A stretch of 64,000 nt of DNA from SABI01 sp963678555 (lineage in GTDB: Bacteria > Spirochaetota > Spirochaetia > Sphaerochaetales > Sphaerochaetaceae). Numbering within the stretch: position 1 is the first letter of the stretch; each line of letters starts with the position of its first letter. The stretch spans positions 124,001 to 188,000 of the forward strand of contig CAXXJA010000002.1 of NCBI GenBank assembly GCA_963678555.2, read 5' to 3'. The notes below the pieces were generated by a model that was not told the DNA's origin, ran no database searches, and was given only the letters and a program-made list of their open reading frames with translations. This document shows positions 7,505 to 15,215 of the stretch, piece by piece. The position numbers and the translations under genes were made by a program.

Positions 7505-9181
7505 TTAATATGCCTGATCATGAACTCCTGCGACGGCTCTTCCCGAGGGTTCGTTCATCTTCTTGAATGCCTCATCCCACTCAAGAGCGGTCTGTGTCGA
7601 ACAGGCCACTGAGGCTTCGTGAGGAACACAGCGTGCCGCCGACTCGCTGGGGAAGAGTTCTTCATAGATCGAGCGGTAATAATACTCTTCCTTGTTCAGC
7701 GGGGTGTTTGTCGGGAACCGGTGATGTGCATTGGCGAACTGCTGATCGGAAACTTCCTCACTTGTCATCTTTTTCAGTGTATCTATCCAGCCGTATCCGA
7801 CGCCGTCACTGAACTGCTCTTTCTGACGCCATGCGATCTCCTTCGGAAGGAGGTCATCGAAGGCTTCACGGAGAAGATGCTTCTCGATTCTCTCTTTCCC
7901 CGGCACCCTGCTTGACATCTTGTCGACCGGGTTCTGCGTCATAGCCACATCAATGAATTCGAAGTCGAGGAACGGCACCCTGCCTTCCACTCCCCAGCTG
8001 GCAAGAGACTTGTTCGCCCTGAGACAGTCGTACAGGTGGAGCTTGCTGAGCTTGCGTACCGTCTCTTCATGGAAGTCTCTGGCTGAGGGGGCTTTATGGA
8101 AGTAGAGGTAGCCGCCGAATAGTTCGTCCGAGCCTTCCCCGCTCAGTACCATCTTTATACCCATTGATTTGATCACTCTGGCAATAAGATACATAGGAGT
8201 TGATGCCCTGATAGTGGTTATATCATAGGTTTCAAGGTGGTAGATGACGTCTCTGAGGGCATCAAGACCCTCCTGTATCGTATAATGCACCTCATGGTGC
8301 ACTGTGCCGATATGGTCCGCAGCAATGCGGGCCGCCTTCAGGTCGGGAGAGCCCTCGAGACCTATGGCGAAACTGTGAAGCTGCGGCCACCATGCTTCCT
8401 GCTGATCTCCGCTCTCAACCCTCTTTTTTGCATATTTCATCATGATGGCAGCGATGACTGACGAATCAAGACCGCCGCTGAGCAGCACTCCGTAGGGGAC
8501 GTCACTCATCATCTGCCGTTTCACAGCAGCCTCAAGCGAGGTTCTGACCGCCTCCACGCTGGTAGTGTTGTCCTTCACCGCATCGAAGGATTCCCATTCA
8601 CGGGTGTACCACCGTTTCGGTTCACTCATTCCGTTGGTGTAATAGTGCCCGGGAGGGAATTCCTCGAAATGTGCGCACACTCCCTCAAGGCTCTTGAGTT
8701 CGCTTGCGATATAGTACTGGCCTTCCTTGTCCCATCCATGGTACAGAGGAATGATGCCGATATGGTCTCTTCCGATAAGGAAGGTGTCGGTATTGCTGTC
8801 ATACAGGGCAAAGGCATAAATCCCGTTGATATCCTCGAAGAAATCGACCCCTTTGTTGGTGTACAGTGCAAGGATTGCCTCACAGTCACTCTGAGTAAGG
8901 AACTCATACCTATCGGCGTAGGTCTTCCTGATGTCACCATGGTTGTAGATCTCGCCATTGACGGCAAGAGAGAGTGAACCGTCCTTGCTCTTCAGCGGCT
9001 GTTTTCCGCTGAGCGGGTCTACGATCGCGAGGCGTTCATGTGAGAGAACACAATTATTCGATGTGAATACCCCTGACCAATCCGGTCCACGATGTCTGAT
9101 CATTTTCGACATCTGAATTACGCGTTCACGCATGTCGCCGATTTCTTCTGTGATGTTGAATGCACCAACAAATCCACACAT
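7505..9181 (-). CDS. asnB: Asparagine synthase (glutamine-hydrolysing), AsnB type
   Basis: A 558-residue enzyme that makes asparagine from aspartate, ATP and glutamine. The N-terminal class II glutamine amidotransferase domain begins MCGFVGAF, so Cys2 becomes the catalytic N-terminal cysteine after Met removal. This fixes the start at 9181 (with CAGGAGGC just upstream) rather than the longer frame starting at 9214. The C-terminal synthetase domain has the PP-loop LLSGGLDSSVIAAI near residue 230 and EGSDELFGGY near residue 350. It stands alone on the minus strand next to the nitrogen-assimilation block and consumes the glutamine that block produces. Its promoter region contains clustered TTAGC elements. 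Confidence 0.94.
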   Translation of the reverse strand: MCGFVGAFNITEEIGDMRERVIQMSKMIRHRGPDWSGVFTSNNCVLSHERLAIVDPLSGKQPLKSKDGSLSLAVNGEIYNHGDIRKTYADRYEFLTQSDCEAILALYTNKGVDFFEDINGIYAFALYDSNTDTFLIGRDHIGIIPLYHGWDKEGQYYIASELKSLEGVCAHFEEFPPGHYYTNGMSEPKRWYTREWESFDAVKDNTTSVEAVRTSLEAAVKRQMMSDVPYGVLLSGGLDSSVIAAIMMKYAKKRVESGDQQEAWWPQLHSFAIGLEGSPDLKAARIAADHIGTVHHEVHYTIQEGLDALRDVIYHLETYDITTIRASTPMYLIARVIKSMGIKMVLSGEGSDELFGGYLYFHKAPSARDFHEETVRKLSKLHLYDCLRANKSLASWGVEGRVPFLDFEFIDVAMTQNPVDKMSSRVPGKERIEKHLLREAFDDLLPKEIAWRQKEQFSDGVGYGWIDTLKKMTSEEVSDQQFANAHHRFPTNTPLNKEEYYYRSIYEELFPSESAARCVPHEASVACSTQTALEWDEAFKKMNEPSGRAVAGVHDQAY

Positions 9182-9245
9182 GTTCTGCCTCCTGTTACAA
9201 GAAATTTGTGACATCGTCCGATGCCCTGTGTATATAATCGGCTAC

Positions 9246-9282
9246 GCTAACGAGTTTTAGCTAAGCGTGTCAATCCGTTAGC
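9246..9282. promoter_or_regulatory. Cluster of TTAGC/GCTAA elements upstream of asnB
   Basis: Four copies of the pentamer TTAGC or its complement lie within 37 bases: GCTAA at 9246 and 9260, TTAGC at 9257 and 9278. They include the inverted repeat GCTAA-N6-TTAGC (9246-9261). On the minus strand, TTGACA is embedded in the same segment (9270s). The location, about 65-100 bases upstream of the asnB start, fits an operator, but the cognate regulator is unknown. Confidence 0.4.
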
Positions 9283-9364
9283 AGGAAATACTCTTTAATT
9301 TTCTGTGAGCACCAATTCCGTATCGCAAAAATCAACAACAATTCCGCCTTTCCCTGTCCGACTC

Positions 9365-9393
9365 TTGCCTAGATCTTTGTATCAGCGTATCAT
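9365..9393 (+). promoter_or_regulatory. Sigma70-like promoter of the NifA-like gene
   Basis: TTGCCT (9365-9370) and TATCAT (9388-9393) are separated by 17 bases. The expected transcription start, near 9400, is only one or two bases before the ATG at 9402. No Shine-Dalgarno sequence lies between, so the message may be leaderless. Confidence 0.5.
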
Positions 9394-9401
9394 ATACGTC
9401 C

Positions 9402-10940
9402 ATGGATCACGATCACTCAATAGAACTTCAGGTACTCCATGAGATCAGCAATATCCTTGATGAAAATGAAGAGATCAAGGGTATTCTCACCCCCATACTC
9501 ATAGCACTCTCGCGCAGCTATCACTCGCAGATGAAGCGTGGCGCAATCACGCTGCTCAATCGGGACACCAAAGAGATTCTCATCGAAGCCGCCTACGGCT
9601 TCACGGCAACCCAGAAACGCAAGGGGCGCTACAGTCTCGGAGAGGGGATCACCGGAGAGGTCGTGGAACAGGGGATCCCTGTTTCGATCGTCGATATCTC
9701 CAAGGACCCGAGGTATGCCAACAAGACGGGTGCTGAAGAGGAAGAGCTCGGTTCGAAGCGGGTGTCGTTCATCAGCGTACCCATCCGCAGCGGGAAAGAG
9801 GTGATCGGTACACTCAACATCACCTTCGAGAATCTCAGGAAGGCAGACGTCGAGAAGTTTGAGAAGCTGCTGATGGTCATCGCCAGTATGCTTGCCCGCA
9901 TCGTGAAGCTCCGTCAGGAACTGAGGGAGGAGAACGAACGTCTCACCGAGGAGAACAAACGGCTCAAGCTGGAACTCGGGGAGCGCTACAAGCCTGAACG
10001 GATCATCGGCAACTCCCAGGTGATGCAGATGTTGTACCAGCAGATCGCTCAGGTGAGTAAATCGGATGCAACGGTGTTGATTCGGGGTGAGAGCGGCACC
10101 GGTAAGGAACTTGTCGCTCAGGAGATCCACGACTCCTCGTTCCGCAAGAACATGCCTCTGATCAAGGTAAACTGTGCAACCTTCGCCGAGGGTCTCATCG
10201 AGAGTGAGCTGTTCGGACACGAGAAAGGCTCCTTCACCGGGGCATATGCGGCCAAGAAAGGAAAATTCGAACTTGCAAACAACGGAACGATCTTCCTTGA
10301 TGAGATTGGGGAGCTGCCGCAGACGATGCAGGCCAAGCTGCTGAGGGTGCTGCAGGAGAAGGAGTTCGAACGGGTAGGGGGAATCAAGACTATCAAGGTG
10401 AATGTCAGAATTCTGGCCGCCACGAACCGGGACCTTGAGAAAGAGGTGGCCGAAGGCACCTTCCGGGAAGACCTCTACTATCGTCTTAACGTGTTCCCTG
10501 TCCACATCCCCCCGCTGAGAGAGCGTAAAAGCGATATCACGATGCTCTGTGATCATTTCATAGAGAAGTACAACAGGGAGAACAACCTTTCCATCAAACG
10601 ACTCAGCACGAATGCCATCGACCTGCTGAATATGTATCACTGGCCGGGTAACGTGCGTGAGCTCGAGAATATCATCATGCGTGCGGTGCTTCTCAGTCGG
10701 GATGATGTCATCCATAACTACCACCTCCCTCCTTCCCTTCAGTCAGCCGAGTCTTCTCAGACAGCACTTTCCTCTTCACTTCAGAGCGCTCTCGATACCC
10801 TCGAATACGAACTGATCACCGATGAGCTGAAAACTACCCGGGGAAACCGGGCAAAGGCGGCGAGGAATCTTGGTATCAGCGAACGGATCATGGGCCTCAG
10901 GATCGATAAGTACCGTATTGACCCGAAGCGGTTGAAATAA
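9402..10940 (+). CDS. NifA-like sigma54-dependent transcriptional activator (GAF-AAA+-Fis HTH)
   Basis: A 512-residue bacterial enhancer-binding protein. An N-terminal GAF sensor domain (about residues 20-170) and a charged coiled-coil linker lead to the AAA+ domain. There the Walker A GESGTGKE is at 229-236, the sigma54-contacting loop is GSFTGA at 276-281 (an A-to-S variant of GAFTGA), and FLDEIGELP is the Walker B. The C-terminal Fis-type helix-turn-helix, ending ERIMGLRIDKYRI, is very NifA-like. It drives open-complex formation by sigma54 RNA polymerase. No nitrogenase gene is present. The next genes are amt, glnK and glnN, whose upstream regions carry sigma54 elements and paired palindromes, so it most likely controls ammonium assimilation. 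Confidence 0.88.
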   Translation: MDHDHSIELQVLHEISNILDENEEIKGILTPILIALSRSYHSQMKRGAITLLNRDTKEILIEAAYGFTATQKRKGRYSLGEGITGEVVEQGIPVSIVDISKDPRYANKTGAEEEELGSKRVSFISVPIRSGKEVIGTLNITFENLRKADVEKFEKLLMVIASMLARIVKLRQELREENERLTEENKRLKLELGERYKPERIIGNSQVMQMLYQQIAQVSKSDATVLIRGESGTGKELVAQEIHDSSFRKNMPLIKVNCATFAEGLIESELFGHEKGSFTGAYAAKKGKFELANNGTIFLDEIGELPQTMQAKLLRVLQEKEFERVGGIKTIKVNVRILAATNRDLEKEVAEGTFREDLYYRLNVFPVHIPPLRERKSDITMLCDHFIEKYNRENNLSIKRLSTNAIDLLNMYHWPGNVRELENIIMRAVLLSRDDVIHNYHLPPSLQSAESSQTALSSSLQSALDTLEYELITDELKTTRGNRAKAARNLGISERIMGLRIDKYRIDPKRLK

Positions 10941-10943
10941 TCC

Positions 10944-10955
10944 TACAATTTTGTA
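10944..10955. promoter_or_regulatory. Upstream activator palindrome 1 of amt (TACA-N4-TGTA)
   Basis: TACAATTTTGTA begins four bases after the NifA-like stop codon. It is the exact reverse complement of the second site at 10974-10985, and the two centres are 30 bases apart, about three helical turns. Candidate binding site of the adjacent enhancer-binding protein. Confidence 0.6.
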
Positions 10956-10973
10956 TGTTTCTTGTAGTAAATA

Positions 10974-10985
10974 TACAAAATTGTA
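10974..10985. promoter_or_regulatory. Upstream activator palindrome 2 of amt (TACA-N4-TGTA)
   Basis: TACAAAATTGTA lies about 113 bases before the sigma54 -24 element of amt. The same TACA-N4-TGTA pattern occurs as a pair before glnN. Confidence 0.6.
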
Positions 10986-11097
10986 TGAACGTTCTCGTAT
11001 CTACTCTTGACCTCTGATGAGTGATATGCTCGTTTATCAGTATATAACTCATTAAATAGTAATAAATAAAAAAAATATACCAATAGTTTTTCTTTAT

Positions 11098-11113
11098 TGG
11101 CACACTGGATGCT
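11098..11113 (+). promoter_or_regulatory. Sigma54 promoter of amt-glnK
   Basis: TGGCAC-N5-ATGCT has the invariant GG (11099-11100) and GC (11111-11112) exactly 10 bases apart, as sigma54 promoters require. The predicted transcription start is near 11123, so the amt start must lie downstream of it. Confidence 0.75.
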
Positions 11114-11147
11114 TATGGGTTTCCATCACAATCGTAAGGAGATGGAT

Positions 11148-12473
11148 ATGAAGAAACTCAAAGTTGGTGTCGCGATGCTCGTGCTCATGTGCTTCGCAGG
11201 AGGAACCCTGGCAGCAGATGATCTGGCTCAGAGTGTGGCACTTCATCAGGCTGCCCTTGATATGATCTGGCTGCTTATTGCCGCTTCTCTGGTGTTTTTT
11301 ATGCAGGCTGGTTTTGCCATGGTGGAGATAGGGCTCACCCGTGCGAAGAACGCAGGTAACATCATCATGAAGAACCTGATGGATTTTGCAGCGGGGGCAC
11401 TGTTCTACTGGGCGATCGGATGGGCTCTTATGTATGGCTCTGATGTCGGCGGTCTGTTCGGATTCAGCGATTTCTTTGTATCAGGAACCGATCCAGTGCT
11501 GTATCGTGACTGGATGTTCCAGGTGGTGTTCGCTGCAACAGCAGCAACGATCGTCAGCGGGGCGGTTGCCGAACGGACGAAGTTCACCGCCTATCTGCTC
11601 TATTCGGTTGTCGTCTCAGCTGTCATTTACCCCATCAGCGGACACTGGATCTGGGGTGGCGGCTGGCTCGGATCACTCGGTTTTCACGATTTCGCTGGAT
11701 CCACTGTCGTCCACTCTGTCGGAGGATGGGCCGCACTCATGGGAACACTCGCCCTGGGACCGAGGATCGGAAAGTATGTCACGAACGGGAAGAAGGTGAC
11801 CAGCAAGGCAATCCCCGGTCACAACCTCCCCCTGGCCTCGCTGGGTGTTTTTATTCTCTGGTTCGGCTGGTACGGATTCAATGCCGGCTCCACTCTGAGC
11901 GGGACAGATCTCTCGATGGCCAATGTCGCAGTCACTACAACCCTGGCAGCTTCAGCAGGAGCTGTAGGAGCGATGATCATCAGTTGGATACAGTTTGGTA
12001 AGCCCGATGTTTCAATGTCCCTCAACGGAGCTCTGGCCGGCCTGGTCGGTATCACGGCTCCCACTGCAGTGGTGAGTCCCGTCGGAGCAATACTCATCGG
12101 CCTTATCGCAGGGGTGCTCGTTGTCTACTCAGTCGAGTTCATAGACAAAGTGCTCCACATAGACGATCCGGTCGGAGCCATCAGCGTTCATGGAGTGTGC
12201 GGTGCCTGGGGAACTCTGGCAGTCGGTCTGTTCAGCACGGCTGAAGGAATGAAAGGCCTCTTCTATGGCGGTGGCTTCACTCAGCTCGGGATACAGGCCC
12301 TCGGCGTCGTGACAGTCGGTGCCTGGGTAGTAGGTTCAGCCGGTATCCTGTTCTTTGTTATCAGGAAGTTCAACGGACTCAGAGTGGATGCCACTGACGA
12401 GCTTAAGGGTCTGGACCTTGCTGAGCACAACGCTGAGGCGTACAGCGGATTCCAGATCTTCACCACGATGTAG
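11148..12473 (+). CDS. amt: Ammonium channel/transporter (Amt)
   Basis: A 441-residue Amt/MEP/Rh channel with a cleavable N-terminal signal-like segment (residues 1-21, ending TLAAD) and eleven predicted membrane helices. Family landmarks include FFMQAGFAMVE, the EIGLTRAKN turn, SGHWIWGGGWL, VHSVGGWAAL with the first pore His, and ISVHGVCGAWGT with the second. It lets ammonia enter the cell and is gated by PII. The start at 11148 is chosen because the frame's upstream starts lie inside the sigma54 promoter or too close to AAGGAG (11136-11141). The PII gene follows after 27 bases, the classic amtB-glnK pair. Confidence 0.93.
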   Translation: MKKLKVGVAMLVLMCFAGGTLAADDLAQSVALHQAALDMIWLLIAASLVFFMQAGFAMVEIGLTRAKNAGNIIMKNLMDFAAGALFYWAIGWALMYGSDVGGLFGFSDFFVSGTDPVLYRDWMFQVVFAATAATIVSGAVAERTKFTAYLLYSVVVSAVIYPISGHWIWGGGWLGSLGFHDFAGSTVVHSVGGWAALMGTLALGPRIGKYVTNGKKVTSKAIPGHNLPLASLGVFILWFGWYGFNAGSTLSGTDLSMANVAVTTTLAASAGAVGAMIISWIQFGKPDVSMSLNGALAGLVGITAPTAVVSPVGAILIGLIAGVLVVYSVEFIDKVLHIDDPVGAISVHGVCGAWGTLAVGLFSTAEGMKGLFYGGGFTQLGIQALGVVTVGAWVVGSAGILFFVIRKFNGLRVDATDELKGLDLAEHNAEAYSGFQIFTTM

Positions 12474-12500
12474 TAACCACATAGTCAAAAGGAGTACGAT

Positions 12501-12842
12501 ATGAAACTAATCATCGCATATATACAGCCGGGAAAGCTTTCCGAAGTGAAGCAGGAACTGTACAAGAAGAAGATCTATAAGATCAGCGTGACCAATGCAC
12601 TGGGATGTGGTCAGCAGAAGGGGTATACTGAGGTCTATCGGGGAATTGATGTTGAGGTGAACCTTCTGAAAAAGGTGAGGATAGAGATTGCAGTCAATGA
12701 TTCCTTTGTTGATGCCACTGTGGATGCCATCGTCGCCGGTGCTGCCACCGGAACCATAGGTGACGGGAAGATCTTTATTCTCCCTATTGAGCAGACGATC
12801 CGTATCAGGAACAGAGAAAAGGGTTCACCTGCGATAGGTTAA
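12501..12842 (+). CDS. glnK: Nitrogen regulatory protein PII
   Basis: A 113-residue PII signal protein. The N-terminal MKLIIAYIQP strand, a T-loop containing QKGYTEVYRG (with the Tyr at the usual uridylylation position) and the nucleotide-binding segment GTIGDGKIFI are visible. It senses 2-oxoglutarate and ADP/ATP and blocks the Amt pore when nitrogen is sufficient. The T-loop start GCGQQKG differs from the common GFGRQKG. AAAGGAG precedes the ATG. It shares the amt transcript, and a long palindrome 26 bases downstream may end it. Confidence 0.92.
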   Translation: MKLIIAYIQPGKLSEVKQELYKKKIYKISVTNALGCGQQKGYTEVYRGIDVEVNLLKKVRIEIAVNDSFVDATVDAIVAGAATGTIGDGKIFILPIEQTIRIRNREKGSPAIG

Positions 12843-12845
12843 TCC

Positions 12846-12857
12846 TACATAAATGTA
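12846..12857. promoter_or_regulatory. Upstream activator palindrome 1 of glnN (TACA-N4-TGTA)
   Basis: TACATAAATGTA, 3 bases after the glnK stop. The second copy, 12877-12888, is identical in sequence, with centres 31 bases apart. Compare the amt pair with centres 30 apart. Confidence 0.6.
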
Positions 12858-12867
12858 TGAAAGGCGT

Positions 12868-12897
12868 CCAGAATCATACATAAATGTATGATTCTGG
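12868..12897. promoter_or_regulatory. 30-base perfect palindrome containing activator site 2 of glnN
   Basis: Fourteen-base arms (12868-12881 and 12884-12897) are perfectly complementary around AA. The central 12 bases (12877-12888) are the second TACA-N4-TGTA site. In RNA it would form a long hairpin at the end of the amt-glnK transcript, though with no T-run. It could thus be both an enhancer site and a 3' end structure. Confidence 0.55.
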
Positions 12898-12943
12898 TGT
12901 TGTGAACATTGCTATTACATTGTATTGTAATGATATAATCGCT

Positions 12944-12959
12944 TGGCACGCTGTGTGCT
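12944..12959 (+). promoter_or_regulatory. Sigma54 promoter of glnN
   Basis: TGGCAC-N5-GTGCT has GG (12945-12946) and GC (12957-12958) exactly 10 bases apart, the same form as the amt promoter. Predicted start of transcription is near 12970. The first in-frame TTG of the glnN frame (12943) falls on this element and so cannot be the start codon. Confidence 0.75.
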
Positions 12960-12999
12960 TATATATGAAAACCAAATGCACGTAGAGGAGTATGTGAGT

Positions 13000-15123
13000 A
13001 TGATCAACCAGATAGATTATTCGAAGACGTCACTCATTGACGTATACGGAGAGTACTGTTTCAGTGATTCAGTGATGAGGGAGAGACTGCCGAAGAACGT
13101 CTACAAAGAGGTCGTTGCAGTTCAGACAGGTGGAAAGACTCTCAGCAAGGAGTCTGCCGAAGTAGTTGCCAATGCGATGAAAGACTGGGCCCTCGAGAAG
13201 GGAGCTACCCATTATACTCACTGGTTCCAGCCCCTTACCGGACTCACTGCAGAGAAGCATGACTCCTTTATCAGTCCCAACGGAGATGGATCTGTGGTTC
13301 TTGAATTCTCAGGAAAGGAACTCATCCAGGGTGAACCTGATGCCTCCTCCTTCCCCAACGGCGGTCTGAGAGCAACCTTTGAGGCCCGCGGATATACTGC
13401 ATGGGATACTGCCTCTCCTGCCTTCATTAAAGAGACCGGTGGCGTCAGAACCCTGACGATTCCCACCGCCTTCTTTTCCTACACCGGCGAAGCTCTCGAC
13501 AAGAAGGTCCCCCTGCTTCGTTCCATGGTCTCGATAAACGAAGAGGCTCTCAAGGTGCTTCGCCTGCTGGGGAACACGTCCGCTTCGCGCATTGTCGTGA
13601 ATGTGGGGCCGGAACAGGAATACTTTCTCATCGACGAAGAATTCTACAATAAGAGACCTGACCTGAAGCTTGCAGGCCGTACCGTGTTCGGCGGGATGAG
13701 TGCCAAGGGACAGGAGATGGACGACCATTATTTCGGCGCCATCAAGGAACGAGTCAATGTGTTCATGAAAGAACTCAACTCAGCTCTGTGGAAACTCGGC
13801 ATCTCTGCTAAGACACAGCATAACGAAGTGGCTCCAAACCAGTTCGAGATCGCCACAATCTATGCCTCGGCCAATATCTCTGTCGACACCAATCAGCTGG
13901 TTATGGAGACGATCAAGAATGTGGCACAGCATCACGGCATGGTGGCGCTCCTCCACGAGAAGCCCTTCGCAGGCGTCAACGGGAGCGGGAAACATAACAA
14001 CTGGTCGATTTCGACCGATGACGGACAGAACCTGCTCAGCCCGGGAGACAGCCCTGCCGAGAACGTGCAGTTTCTCCTGTTCCTCACCAGTCTCATCAAG
14101 GCAGTCGACACCTACTCGGTACTGCTTCGCCTCTCGGCCGCGACAAGCGGCAATGATCACCGACTCGGGGCGAACGAAGCTCCTCCTGCCATCATTTCGA
14201 TGTACCTCGGGGATATGCTCACCGAGATTCTCGAAGCCATAGCTGAGGATGCTCCCCTTGTAAAAAAAGACGGCAAGCTGATGCAGCTGGGACTTACCAC
14301 GATCCCATCCTTCCCTCTTGATGACACTGACAGGAACAGGACGAGTCCCTTTGCCTTCACCGGAAACAAGTTCGAGTTCCGCATGGTAGGTTCCTCGCAG
14401 TCACTTGCAGGCCCCAATACGATGCTCAATGCGGCAGTCGCTGAAGTACTCAGTGAAGTCTCTGCCCGACTGGAGAAGGCAGATGATGTCCTTGCTGAAG
14501 CAAAGGGTATCATCAAGGAGTTCTACGCGAACCACAGACGGGTCGTGTTCAACGGGAACGGGTATTCGGAAGAATGGGTACTGGAAGCCGAAAAGAGAGG
14601 CCTTGCAAATCTGACCAACACCGTAGAAGCTGTCAGTCATCTCACCGACAGCGAATACGTTGAACTGCTTTCCAAGCATAAGATCTACAGCAGGGAAGAG
14701 CTTGAATCACGCAAGGAGATCTACCTCGAGACGTATGTGAAGCAGATCAATATCGAGGGTTCCCTCATGGTTGAGATGGCTCTGGGTAAGATGGTTCCTG
14801 CAGCGAACAGGTATCTGAGTGAGCTGCTGGCCAGTATTTCCCAGCAGAAGCAGTTCGGTATCAAGGCAACGGAACTGGAGAACGTAGCCCACGAGCTGGC
14901 GAGCACCATCAATACGACGATATCCCAGGCAAAAACTCTTGAGCTTCAGCTTAAAAAAGCAATAGAGCATGAGGATAGTGTCTCAGACCATGCCCGCTTT
15001 ACACACAGCCATGTTGTACAGGCTATGGGTACTCTGAGGGTGTCGGGAGATGCCCTGGAGCGACTGACCGATACCTCTTACTGGCCGTATCCAAGTTACG
15101 AGGATATGCTCTTCACTCTCTAG
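13000..15123 (+). CDS. glnN: Glutamine synthetase type III
   Basis: A 707-residue GSIII, about 1.5 times the size of GSI. It condenses glutamate and ammonium with ATP. The GSIII-specific N-terminal domain is followed by the catalytic core, with GPEQEYFLID (metal-binding glutamates) near residue 206, HNEVAPNQFE near 275, the VNGSGKHNNWS loop near 330 and NRTSPFAFTGNKFEFR near 445. A long helical C-terminal domain follows. ATG 13000 is chosen because AGGAG at 12986-12990 is 9 bases upstream and the start lies downstream of the sigma54 transcription start. It follows PII and precedes glutamate synthase, forming the GS/GOGAT cycle. Confidence 0.94.
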   Translation: MINQIDYSKTSLIDVYGEYCFSDSVMRERLPKNVYKEVVAVQTGGKTLSKESAEVVANAMKDWALEKGATHYTHWFQPLTGLTAEKHDSFISPNGDGSVVLEFSGKELIQGEPDASSFPNGGLRATFEARGYTAWDTASPAFIKETGGVRTLTIPTAFFSYTGEALDKKVPLLRSMVSINEEALKVLRLLGNTSASRIVVNVGPEQEYFLIDEEFYNKRPDLKLAGRTVFGGMSAKGQEMDDHYFGAIKERVNVFMKELNSALWKLGISAKTQHNEVAPNQFEIATIYASANISVDTNQLVMETIKNVAQHHGMVALLHEKPFAGVNGSGKHNNWSISTDDGQNLLSPGDSPAENVQFLLFLTSLIKAVDTYSVLLRLSAATSGNDHRLGANEAPPAIISMYLGDMLTEILEAIAEDAPLVKKDGKLMQLGLTTIPSFPLDDTDRNRTSPFAFTGNKFEFRMVGSSQSLAGPNTMLNAAVAEVLSEVSARLEKADDVLAEAKGIIKEFYANHRRVVFNGNGYSEEWVLEAEKRGLANLTNTVEAVSHLTDSEYVELLSKHKIYSREELESRKEIYLETYVKQINIEGSLMVEMALGKMVPAANRYLSELLASISQQKQFGIKATELENVAHELASTINTTISQAKTLELQLKKAIEHEDSVSDHARFTHSHVVQAMGTLRVSGDALERLTDTSYWPYPSYEDMLFTL

Positions 15124-15149
15124 AGGTGCATACATCCACCATGATAACG

Positions 15150-15166
15150 GCCCCCCTCACGGGGGC
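15150..15166 (+). terminator. GC-rich hairpin after glnN
   Basis: GCCCCC pairs with GGGGGC around a short loop, 27 bases after the glnN stop and 50 bases before gltB. It has no T-run, so it may attenuate rather than end the transcript. No promoter is evident between it and gltB. Confidence 0.4.
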
Positions 15167-15215
15167 TGTATGAGCCTGTAAAGGGGTCATGACAGATCGC
15201 TGATAAGGAGAATTC

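Noticed and set aside
9417..10724. 435-codon minus-strand frame opposite the NifA-like gene
   Set aside because: It is a mirror of the strongly supported AAA+ gene, with no ribosome site and no domain of its own.
9402..10940. Nitrogen-fixation gene cluster suggested by the NifA-like protein
   Set aside because: No nifH, nifD or nifK is present; the neighbours are ammonium uptake and assimilation genes.
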